Under the pieces are notes generated by a model. That model worked only from the letters and a program-made list of their open reading frames with translations. It was not told where the DNA came from and did no database searches. This document shows, in pieces, positions 1 to 5,986 of a DNA stretch of 6,358 bases; position 1 is the stretch's first letter; every line of letters starts with the position of its first letter. The stretch is from NCBI GenBank assembly GCA_021811745.1, contig JAJZNH010000163.1:1-6358 (forward strand), written 5' to 3'. This DNA is from Acidobacteriota bacterium (GTDB lineage Bacteria; Acidobacteriota; Terriglobia; Terriglobales; Acidobacteriaceae). The position numbers and the translations under genes were made by a program.

Positions 1-893
1 ACGCGCTCGTCCACCTGCCGCAGATCGAGCGTGCTGGAACCGGCCGCATAGGGATAGCAGTCGCATCCGGCGCGTTGCATCTCGCGCGCAGATTCAAGCG
101 CGCGTAGCACCTCTTCACTCCGGCCCCAGTTATCGACGCCCGCGCACTTCAGATGGGAGACGACCACGGGCGCCTGGTTCAGCCTGCCGATCTCGAAGGC
201 TTCGTGCATAGCGTCGAGAATCCTGGCGGTCTCAGCCCGCATGTGCGTGGCGTACACCGCTCTGGCAGCGGCGAGCGGCCGCGCCAGTTCGACGACCTCC
301 TCGGTGGTGGCGGCGTTGGCGTTGTAATACGCCAGGCCGGTGCTCAGGCCCAGTGCTCCGGCGTTGAGAGCCTCTTCAAGCTGGCCGCGCATCGCCGCCA
401 CCTCGCCCACGGTTGCGCTGCGATCAAGGCGGTCCATGTGGTTATTGCGCAACGCGGTGTGGCCGGCGAGTGCGGCCACGTTGACGGCCGGCCCCGCATC
501 CCTGATCGCGGCGGTGTAAGTGGCAAAGGTTGGATAGCGGAAATCGCCGGCGTTCCCGAGCAGGTTCATTGGATCGGGCGGCTCGCCACGCAGCGTGACC
601 GGAGCTGCGCTGATGCCGCAGTTGCCCACAATCACCGTCGTGACTCCCTGCGATAGCTTCGGCAGCATCTCCGGTGTTCGGATTACGGCGATGTCGTCAT
701 GCGTGTGAACGTCGATAAAGCCCGGAGCGAGCGCCTGGCCCCTGGCGTCGATGGTCTCGGCTGCCCGGCACTTCAGCGCGGGACCAACCTCGCAGATGAG
801 GCCATCGCGCAGGGCAACGTCGGCGCGTTCCGGCGCCGTCCCGCTGCCGTCCAGCACAAGAGTATTTTGAATGAGGGTGTCGCAGTTCAACAT
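1..893 (-). CDS. N-acyl-D-amino-acid deacylase (D-aminoacylase), amidohydrolase family, 3' part cut by window edge
   Basis: Hydrolyses N-acyl-D-amino acids to a D-amino acid and a carboxylate; probably cytoplasmic, as no signal peptide is visible. The reverse strand reads 297 codons without a stop. The family normally has about 480-540 residues, so roughly 60% is present and the C-terminal part with the catalytic Asp lies outside the window. Visible in order: a small N-terminal beta domain ending in APGFIDVHTHDD, with metal ligands H63 and H65; VGNCGIS, with the family's metal-bridging Cys at C92; GHTALR at 144-149; GALGLSTGLAYY near 179-190; ATHMRAE with H217; and VVSHLK with H247. The Cys and these four His match the D-aminoacylase metal site, which separates it from dihydroorotase and urease-type relatives. 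The start is ATG at 893 with a weak AGG 7 nt upstream; an in-frame GTG at 896 is possible. It diverges from the deaminase gene at 980, which could use its product. The exact acyl-amino-acid preference cannot be read from the sequence. Confidence 0.93.
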   Translation of the reverse strand, partial: MLNCDTLIQNTLVLDGSGTAPERADVALRDGLICEVGPALKCRAAETIDARGQALAPGFIDVHTHDDIAVIRTPEMLPKLSQGVTTVIVGNCGISAAPVTLRGEPPDPMNLLGNAGDFRYPTFATYTAAIRDAGPAVNVAALAGHTALRNNHMDRLDRSATVGEVAAMRGQLEEALNAGALGLSTGLAYYNANAATTEEVVELARPLAAARAVYATHMRAETARILDAMHEAFEIGRLNQAPVVVSHLKCAGVDNWGRSEEVLRALESAREMQRAGCDCYPYAAGSSTLDLRQVDER

Positions 894-906
894 CACGGCG
901 CCTACA

Positions 907-933
907 GGATATACGCTATATCCATTGCATGGA
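907..933. promoter_or_regulatory. Inverted repeats in the divergent spacer: candidate operator/promoter region
   Basis: The spacer between the two divergent start codons holds GGATATA-CGC-TATATCC (907-923), a perfect 7-3-7 inverted repeat. Overlapping its right end is TCCAT-TGC-ATGGA (921-933), a 5-3-5 inverted repeat. The first repeat contains TATA-like hexamers readable on both strands (for example TATATC at 917 on plus), so it may overlap -10 elements. Its left edge lies only 13 nt from the deacylase start codon. A dimeric regulator binding here could control both genes. The symmetry is seen directly; the operator role is inferred, and no regulator gene is in the window. Confidence 0.4.
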
Positions 934-965
934 CATCGGCCATCGCATTTTTCTTCCCAGGCATA

Positions 966-971
966 TGGAGG
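966..971 (+). promoter_or_regulatory. Ribosome binding site fixing the deaminase start
   Basis: TGGAGG lies 8 nt before the ATG at 980. This favours that start over the in-frame ATGs at 929 and 965; the one at 965 overlaps the Shine-Dalgarno sequence itself. Confidence 0.75.
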
Positions 972-979
972 CTTCTTCA

Positions 980-2260
980 ATGACCGAACTCAAAAGCGCC
1001 CGCCCGGACTTGAACGCCGCGATCTCTCCTTTCAATAAAGGCATTGGCTTTCTCGAAGGTGAGTGTACGGCGGAAGAAATTGTTGCGCTCGGTTGGAACC
1101 TGCTGAAAGAAGACCTGAGCCTGCCGGCCGCCGTGCTCTACCAGGGGCGGCTCAGGCACAATCTGAACTGGATGCAGCAATTTATCGAGGCATACCGGGT
1201 TCGCCTTGCGCCTCACGGCAAGACCACGATGGCTCCACGGCTCTTTCAGATGCAATTGCAGCATGGCGCCTGGGGCATCACGCTGGCGACCGCGCACCAA
1301 ACGCTGATTGCCCATCGGCACGGCGTGCGCCGCGTGCTGATGGCGAATCAACTGGTGGGCAAAGAGAATATGGCCATCATCGCGCGCCTTCTGCGTGATG
1401 CTGATTTCGACTACTACTGCCTTGCCGATTCGGCGGATCAGATCGATCAGTTGGGGGCATTCTTTTCCGCGCGGGGGCTGCGATTGCAGGTATTGCTGGA
1501 ACTGGGCGTGATGGGTGGGCGTACCGGCGTGCGCAATGAGGATCAACTGCAGTCCGTGCTGGCTGCGCTCGCCCGCTGGCGCGATGCCATCGCCCTGTGC
1601 GGCGTGGAGATGTATGAGGGCGTGCTTGAGGACGAGTCTTCCATTCGCGCATTTCTCGAACGGGCGGTGGACGTTACGCGCAGGCTTGCCGCCGAAAAGC
1701 GATTCCAGCGGGAGCCCGCCCTGCTTTCCGGTGCCGGTTCGGTCTGGTATGACGTGGTCGCAGAGGTCTTTTCCGCTGCTGGATTTGGTGATGCCGTGGA
1801 GATTGTTCTGCGTCCCGGCTGTTATCTCACGCACGACGTCGGCGCCTATCGCGAGGCGCAGGCAAAGATTCTCGAACGCAATCCCGTTGCGCGGCAGATG
1901 CGTTCGGGTCTCCTGCCCGCGCTGCGAGTCTGGGCTTATGTGCAATCGGTTCCGGAGGCAGAGAAGGCGATCATCGGCATGGGCAAGCGCGACGCCGCTT
2001 TTGACTCCGGCCTTCCTGTTCCGGCGCTGCACTACAGGCCGGGACAAGCCGCACCTGATCCTGCTCCGGCGCACTGGTCAGTGACCAAAATGATGGACCA
2101 GCACGCGTACATGAAGAAGGGCGAGCAGGACAATCTGCGCGTGGGCGACATGATCGGTTTCGACATTCTGCATCCCTGCCTGACCTTCGACAAGTGGCGC
2201 GCGATCCCTGTGGTGAACGACAGCTATGATGTTGTCGATCTGGTTCAGACCTTCTTCTGA
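980..2260 (+). CDS. PLP-dependent amino acid deaminase, D-serine dehydratase (DSD1)-like, alanine racemase-type fold
   Basis: Predicted to deaminate a D-hydroxy amino acid such as D-serine or D-threonine to a 2-keto acid and ammonia in the cytoplasm. The protein has 426 residues, full length for the bacterial 'amino acid deaminase' branch of the D-serine deaminase/D-threonine aldolase group (fold type III). Seen in order: RLAPHGKTTMAP near 75-86, with K81 as the expected PLP lysine; LLELGVMGGRTG near 172-183; LSGAGSVWYD near 249-258, matching the phosphate-binding part of the barrel; VLRPGCYLTHD near 276-286; and a C-terminal beta domain with DQHAYM (H375) and HPCLTFDKW. In that last motif H398 and C400 match the His-x-Cys zinc site of eukaryotic-type D-serine dehydratase. 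The start at 980 is set by TGGAGG 8 nt upstream. Its divergent neighbour makes free D-amino acids, which supports a catabolic role. A D-threonine aldolase activity is less likely, because the protein is longer and has the HPC motif, but the substrate is not proven. Confidence 0.9.
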   Translation: MTELKSARPDLNAAISPFNKGIGFLEGECTAEEIVALGWNLLKEDLSLPAAVLYQGRLRHNLNWMQQFIEAYRVRLAPHGKTTMAPRLFQMQLQHGAWGITLATAHQTLIAHRHGVRRVLMANQLVGKENMAIIARLLRDADFDYYCLADSADQIDQLGAFFSARGLRLQVLLELGVMGGRTGVRNEDQLQSVLAALARWRDAIALCGVEMYEGVLEDESSIRAFLERAVDVTRRLAAEKRFQREPALLSGAGSVWYDVVAEVFSAAGFGDAVEIVLRPGCYLTHDVGAYREAQAKILERNPVARQMRSGLLPALRVWAYVQSVPEAEKAIIGMGKRDAAFDSGLPVPALHYRPGQAAPDPAPAHWSVTKMMDQHAYMKKGEQDNLRVGDMIGFDILHPCLTFDKWRAIPVVNDSYDVVDLVQTFF

Positions 2261-2380
2261 CAGGCCTGAAGAGCGAAAAGGCAGTTCATTCGCGGAGGGC
2301 GGATTCAGCAATGATCCCGATTGCTGCTTGCAGGTCTGTCCCTCATTCTGCGAATATGGCGCGCGGAGAAGATTCTGCTC

Positions 2381-2386
2381 GGGAGG
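2381..2386 (+). promoter_or_regulatory. Probable ribosome binding site of the lyase gene
   Basis: GGGAGG stands 12 nt before the ATG at 2399. The spacing is a little long, but it is the best site near a start that yields a signal peptide. The 138-bp gap after the deaminase stop shows no convincing promoter or terminator, so readthrough from the deaminase is possible. Confidence 0.5.
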
Positions 2387-2398
2387 CGTTACCGAAAA

Positions 2399-4366
2399 AT
2401 GAAGAACACAAACCACGACACAATTACACGTACCAAGGGCTTGCGGAAATGGCTTCGCGCCGGTCTGCCATCGTCGGCGGCTGTTTTCACAGGGCTCGCC
2501 TTTATGCTGTTGGGGATGACGGCATCGCGTTCCGCGTGGTCCCAGCAAAAATATGCTGAACTGAGCACGGCACGGATTCACCAGATTGCAGCCATGCTAC
2601 CGGCACAACCGTCGGGTTTTGGCGTGCCGTGCGCTGACCGCGCCGCCTGGGCGGGCAGGGCCGCGCAACTGCAATGGGCGATCCCGGAGGCTGAGGCGGT
2701 GCTTGCCAAGCCGCTGCCCCCCTTTGATCCGCAGGCCTATCTGGCTTATAGCCGGACGGGCGACCGGCAGCCGATGGAACGCAATCTGCATAGCCGCGAA
2801 GATCAGTTGATCCCGCTGGTGCTGGCTGAGTGCGTCGAGAACAACGGCCGTTTTCTGCCGCGTATCAACGAAGTGCTGAACAGCCTGGTCGATATGCCCT
2901 CGTGGACGCTCTCGGCGCACGATCCACAGTTGCTTAATTTTCACGGCGTTCGCTACTACGTTGAGCTGAACTCGGCGGACATGGCCGACAATCTGGCTGA
3001 GGCGCTCTATCTGCTGGGCGACAAGATTCCTGAAGCCACGCGCAAGCACGTGGCCGCCGAGATGGAAAAGCACGTATTCGGGCCGATGCGGAAGTCATTT
3101 GAGACGGGCAAAACCGGAGAGGATCACAACGGCAACTGGTGGCTTTACGCCGATATGAACTGGAATGCGGTCTGCGTGAAAGGCGTCACCGGCGCCGCGC
3201 TCGCCATGCTGCCGAGCGTGGAAGACCGCGCCCTGTTTGCGGCTGCTGCCGAGCACTACATCCAGCACTACGATGACGGATTCAACTCCGACGGCTATGA
3301 CACGGAGGGCCTGGGGTACTGGAACTACGGATTCATGCACTTCATCGAACTGCGCGAGAATCTGTTCCGGGTAACACACGGCAAGATCGACCTTCTGGCC
3401 AGCCCCAAGATGCAGAAAGTGGCGCTGTTTGGCATCGAATTTCCCATGATGCCAGGCAACGCGGCTGCCTTCGGCGATGCCGGCACCATGCCCAAGGCTG
3501 ATCCTCATCTGCTGATGGTGATCGACCACATCTTCCAGATTCCCGCCACGGTTCCAGCGTCGGCCAGGCAGGCCAATGTGCTCCAGCATGTGGGTCTGAC
3601 CTCGACCGCGCTCGATCTCTTTCCTGTTCCGGGCGACACGCTGCCCACGCCGCCCGAGTTGAGCCACCACGACCTGCATACCTACTATGCTGATTCCGGT
3701 GTACTGGTTTCGCACCCGGCGCCGGGGCAGGACTTCGCCGTAACCATCAAGGCCGGCGGCAACACCACGCACAGCCATAATGACGTTGGCTCCTTCGTCA
3801 TCGGTTTGGAGAATGTGCAACCGGTTGGCGATCCGGGTGGTCCGCATTACTATACCGGCGCGACCTTCGGGCCGCACCGGCTCGACTCAAAACTGCTCAA
3901 CTCGTTCGGGCATCCGGTGCCGGAGATCGGCGGCCATCTGCAACTCGATGCAACCACGGTTCACGTCAGCGTCATTTCGCACGCGTTTTCAAATGCTCAA
4001 GACAGCATCACGATCGATATGACCAACGCCTACAGCGTTCCCGCGCTCAAGCGGGTGACACGTACCATGGTGCATAACCGGGCCGGCAATGGGATTGTCG
4101 AGATCACCGATCATTTTGAATTGGCGCATCCGATGGAGATTATCGAGTCACTCCCCACCCACGGCACCTGGCAGAAGGTGGATGCGCGCACGCTGCTCTT
4201 CGAACTGGGTGGCCAGCAGATGCGCGCGGTGATTGATGCGCCTGTGCCAGTCACCTTTACTGAAAGCAAGGTGAATGACTACGGAAACGCGTTCACCCGC
4301 GTCGAGGTTCACGTTCCGCTGGCCGGATCGGGCAAGGTAACGATGCGCTTTACTCCGGCAAAGTAG
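2399..4366 (+). CDS. Secreted heparinase II/III-like polysaccharide lyase
   Basis: Likely cleaves an acidic (uronic-acid-containing) polysaccharide by beta-elimination outside the cytoplasm; the substrate is unknown. It has 655 residues. The N-terminus has a basic stretch (TRTKGLRKWLR), a hydrophobic core at about 21-42 and a plausible signal peptidase site after S48 (AWS|QQ). An alpha-helical toroid-type domain follows, at about 60-400. It includes DHNGNWW (242-248), NWNAVC (254-259) and DGYDTEGLGYWNYG (298-311), resembling the catalytic Asn/His and Tyr segments of heparinase III and alginate lyase PL17; Y307 is my candidate catalytic Tyr. From about D432 (ADSGVLVSHP) a beta-sandwich heparinase II/III domain begins, with the hallmark HSHNDVGSF (H458, H460, D462). 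ATG 2399 is preferred over the upstream in-frame TTG at 2321, because it gives a normal signal peptide and follows GGGAGG. It converges on a secreted aldose epimerase. Fold assignment is firm; the PL family number is not. Confidence 0.87.
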   Translation: MKNTNHDTITRTKGLRKWLRAGLPSSAAVFTGLAFMLLGMTASRSAWSQQKYAELSTARIHQIAAMLPAQPSGFGVPCADRAAWAGRAAQLQWAIPEAEAVLAKPLPPFDPQAYLAYSRTGDRQPMERNLHSREDQLIPLVLAECVENNGRFLPRINEVLNSLVDMPSWTLSAHDPQLLNFHGVRYYVELNSADMADNLAEALYLLGDKIPEATRKHVAAEMEKHVFGPMRKSFETGKTGEDHNGNWWLYADMNWNAVCVKGVTGAALAMLPSVEDRALFAAAAEHYIQHYDDGFNSDGYDTEGLGYWNYGFMHFIELRENLFRVTHGKIDLLASPKMQKVALFGIEFPMMPGNAAAFGDAGTMPKADPHLLMVIDHIFQIPATVPASARQANVLQHVGLTSTALDLFPVPGDTLPTPPELSHHDLHTYYADSGVLVSHPAPGQDFAVTIKAGGNTTHSHNDVGSFVIGLENVQPVGDPGGPHYYTGATFGPHRLDSKLLNSFGHPVPEIGGHLQLDATTVHVSVISHAFSNAQDSITIDMTNAYSVPALKRVTRTMVHNRAGNGIVEITDHFELAHPMEIIESLPTHGTWQKVDARTLLFELGGQQMRAVIDAPVPVTFTESKVNDYGNAFTRVEVHVPLAGSGKVTMRFTPAK

Positions 4367-4388
4367 CGAAATAGCCAGGCAAAAGATA

Positions 4389-4433
4389 CGGGGCCTGCTG
4401 CCGGAACGCATTGCGCGCCGGCAGCAGGCCCCG
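4389..4433. terminator. Bidirectional intrinsic terminator hairpin between convergent genes
   Basis: A perfect 16-bp stem (4389-4404 pairs with 4418-4433) encloses a 13-nt loop; the arm core is GGGGCCTGCTGCCGG. It begins 22 nt after the lyase stop and, on the other strand, 18 nt after the epimerase stop. The minus strand continues with TATCTTTTG, a fair T tract. The plus strand has only AATCTTTC, so termination is probably better for the epimerase than for the lyase. Confidence 0.8.
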
Positions 4434-4451
4434 GAATCTTTCAGGACAGTT

Positions 4452-5573
4452 CTATTTCGCTGCGCCTATCGTGCTGAAAGTGTATGTCGTGGTCTGGTGG
4501 AAGGTTTCTCCGGGCCGCAGAACCGCGCTGGGGAAGTTCGGGTGGTTCGGCGAGTCGGGGAAATGCTGCGTTTCCAGGCAGAACGCCGAATGCTTCTGAT
4601 ACTTGATCCCGTGCCGCCCGGTGAGTGTTCCATCCAGAAAATTGCCTGAGTAGAACTGGACGCCGGGCTGAGTCGTATCCACCGTCATCTTTCTCCCGCT
4701 CACTGGGTCTTCCGCAATCGCGGCGAGGCGGAGCGTGCCGGGCTTCCCGTTCACAATGAAGTTCTGATCGTATCCGCCGGCATATTTCAGCGCCTCAAAG
4801 TTATCGTTGATGCGCGCTCCGATGGGCGTCAGCTTGCGGAAGTCCAGGGGAGTGCCGGCAACTGGGTCCTCTTTACCCGTCGGAATCAGTCCCGCATCCG
4901 TCGGTGTGTACTTGTCGGCGTTCAATTCAATCTCCTGATCGAGCACGTTGCCCTTGTCGTTGCCGTGGAGGTTGAAATAGGCGTGGTTGGTCAGGTTAAG
5001 GATCGTAGGCTTGTCAGTGGTGGCATAGTAGTCAATGTGCAGGGTATTTCCCGCCAGCGTGTATTTCACTTTGGCGGTCAGCTTTCCGGGAAAGCCCATG
5101 TCGCCATCCGGGCTTACGTGGGTAAATTCCACGCCGTCCGGGACCTCATGCGACTGCCATACGTGCTTATCGAAGCCAACAGGGCCGCCGTGCAGGGCAT
5201 TGGGGCCATTGTTGATCGGAATCTGATAGTGTTTTCCGTCGATCGAGAACTTGCCCTGGCCAATGCGGTTGCCGTAGCGGCCCACGATGGCGCCAAAGTA
5301 CGGATTGGGTTTCAGGTAGTCCTGCAGCGAGTCATACCCGAGTACGATGTCTTCCACCTTGCCATTGCGATCCGGCGTTTTGATGCTCACCAGTCTCGCG
5401 CCGTACGCTGTTACCCGCACCTCAATCTTTCCGCTTGTCAGCGTGTAGATTGGCACGGCCTCGCCTTTCTCGGTATGACCCCAAATCGCCATCTTTACCT
5501 CTCCTCGCGCAACGGCCGTAAGCGCCATTGCAGCCACAGTCATGGTTCCAATGCATGAAAACAGTCTCTTCAC
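4452..5573 (-). CDS. galM: Aldose 1-epimerase (mutarotase), exported form
   Basis: Interconverts alpha and beta anomers of aldoses such as glucose or galactose. It has 373 residues, of which about the first 22-29 are an export signal: MKRLF, then a hydrophobic stretch, then AVA with possible cleavage after A22. Most epimerases of this family are cytosolic and about 340 residues long, so this copy probably works in the periplasm. The galactose mutarotase fold is clear. Expected active-site residues are the arginine of GRYGNRIGQGKF (R103), the His of NALHGGPVGFDKHVW (H128), the His of NLTNHAYFNL (H197), the Asp of GGYDQNF (D269) and the catalytic base Glu of CLETQHFPDSPNHP (E334). The start is GTG at 5573, set by GAGG 8 nt upstream and by the signal peptide beginning there; a TTG-started extension to 5636 would put charged residues before the signal. 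It converges on the lyase gene and could process sugars released outside the cell. Confidence 0.93.
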   Translation of the reverse strand: MKRLFSCIGTMTVAAMALTAVARGEVKMAIWGHTEKGEAVPIYTLTSGKIEVRVTAYGARLVSIKTPDRNGKVEDIVLGYDSLQDYLKPNPYFGAIVGRYGNRIGQGKFSIDGKHYQIPINNGPNALHGGPVGFDKHVWQSHEVPDGVEFTHVSPDGDMGFPGKLTAKVKYTLAGNTLHIDYYATTDKPTILNLTNHAYFNLHGNDKGNVLDQEIELNADKYTPTDAGLIPTGKEDPVAGTPLDFRKLTPIGARINDNFEALKYAGGYDQNFIVNGKPGTLRLAAIAEDPVSGRKMTVDTTQPGVQFYSGNFLDGTLTGRHGIKYQKHSAFCLETQHFPDSPNHPNFPSAVLRPGETFHQTTTYTFSTIGAAK

Positions 5574-5581
5574 AGTTTCCG

Positions 5582-5585
5582 CCTC
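5582..5585 (-). promoter_or_regulatory. Ribosome binding site supporting the GTG start of the epimerase
   Basis: On the minus strand the purine run GGAGAAGAGG (5591-5582) ends in GAGG, 8 nt before the GTG at 5573. No comparable site precedes the upstream in-frame TTG at 5636. Confidence 0.6.
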
Positions 5586-5640
5586 TTCTCCAGACGCCGC
5601 GCGAAAGTGCGGTGTCCGCGCCCCATCCAAGGGCAATTGG

Positions 5641-5670
5641 ACGATAGCATGTAAACGTTATTCCAGTAAA
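5641..5670 (-). promoter_or_regulatory. Possible epimerase promoter with LacI/GalR-like half operator
   Basis: On the minus strand TTTACT (5670-5665, 4/6 to the -35 consensus) is followed after 18 nt by TATCGT (5646-5641), which is preceded by TGC and so resembles an extended -10. The spacer between the two boxes (plus-strand 5650-5663) reads TGTAAACGTTATTC. Its first ten bases match the left half and centre of the LacI/GalR-family type TGTAAACGTTTACA; the right half is degenerate. Initiation would leave a leader of roughly 60 nt. This is a pattern match only. Confidence 0.3.
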
Positions 5671-5832
5671 CCGGCAGCTGACGCCAGCGCCATGAAGGGA
5701 TGTCCATGGGGCTTCATTTTTCCGTTACTTCACATCGCGTCCCAGGTGCCGGATAGGGTGTTTTCTTGCGGGGAACGAAGGGCTTGCGGACGAGTGGAGG
5801 GTAGGTTTTACAAGCTTGTGGGCCGGGACTGG

Positions 5833-5883
5833 GCCGCAGCTGCGGCAGAGCGCATTGACAAGGCGGGCGGCAGGTAGGACTAT
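5833..5883 (+). promoter_or_regulatory. Perfect 14-bp palindrome next to a consensus -35 box; possible promoter
   Basis: GCCGCAGCTGCGGC (5833-5846) equals its own reverse complement. Eight bases later comes an exact TTGACA (5855-5860). Seventeen bases further is GACTAT (5878-5883), a poor 3/6 match to a -10 box. If used, transcription would begin near 5890, about 95 nt before the downstream start codon, and the palindrome would lie near -50, where activators often bind. In this G+C-rich DNA chance cannot be excluded. Confidence 0.3.
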
Positions 5884-5975
5884 GAAAACGTACTAGCGCC
5901 TGAGCCGCACGGATGCAAGCCAGTCAGCTCGATTTTTCCCCTGGATCCTAATTTTGAAATGAGCGGTCTCGGTCA

Positions 5976-5980
5976 TGAGG
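5976..5980 (+). promoter_or_regulatory. Ribosome binding site choosing the start of the repeat protein
   Basis: TGAGG is 6 nt before ATG 5987, which begins a clean signal peptide. An in-frame ATG at 5975 (MRLR extension) has only a weak GAGCGG upstream and remains possible. Confidence 0.5.
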
Positions 5981-5986
5981 TTGAGG

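Larger units (their letters stand above)
5586..5974. other. Intergenic region of about 390 bp without a supported gene
   Basis: The stretch separates the divergent epimerase and tandem-repeat protein genes. An open frame runs through it on the plus strand (5542-5877). It begins inside the epimerase signal-peptide region, lacks a ribosome binding site, and encodes a low-complexity Ala/Arg/Gly/Cys-rich product, so I do not call a gene. The region holds a possible epimerase promoter (5641-5670) and a palindrome plus TTGACA (5833-5860). Confidence 0.6.

Noticed and set aside
153..656. 167-codon plus-strand open frame
   Set aside because: It is opposite the deacylase, whose metal-site motifs run through the whole stretch; the product shows no family features.
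977..2074. Long 365-codon open frame on the minus strand opposite the deaminase
   Set aside because: It lies antisense to a gene with clear family motifs, and its product is rich in Arg, His and Gln without recognisable motifs. Such frames are expected in G+C-rich DNA.
2321..2398. TTG-started N-terminal extension of the lyase
   Set aside because: It would place 26 residues, several of them basic, ahead of the signal peptide; ATG 2399 after GGGAGG is a better start.
2311..2559. 82-codon open frame with GGAGGG 11 nt before its ATG
   Set aside because: It overlaps the start and signal peptide of the lyase in another frame and has no recognisable features. The purine run is suggestive, but not enough to call a leader peptide.
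3095..3877. 260-codon minus-strand open frame inside the lyase gene
   Set aside because: Antisense shadow: the sense strand carries the heparinase hallmarks across the same bases.
5542..5877. 111-codon plus-strand open frame across the intergenic region
   Set aside because: It starts within the epimerase signal-peptide region, has no ribosome binding site, and the composition is not protein-like.
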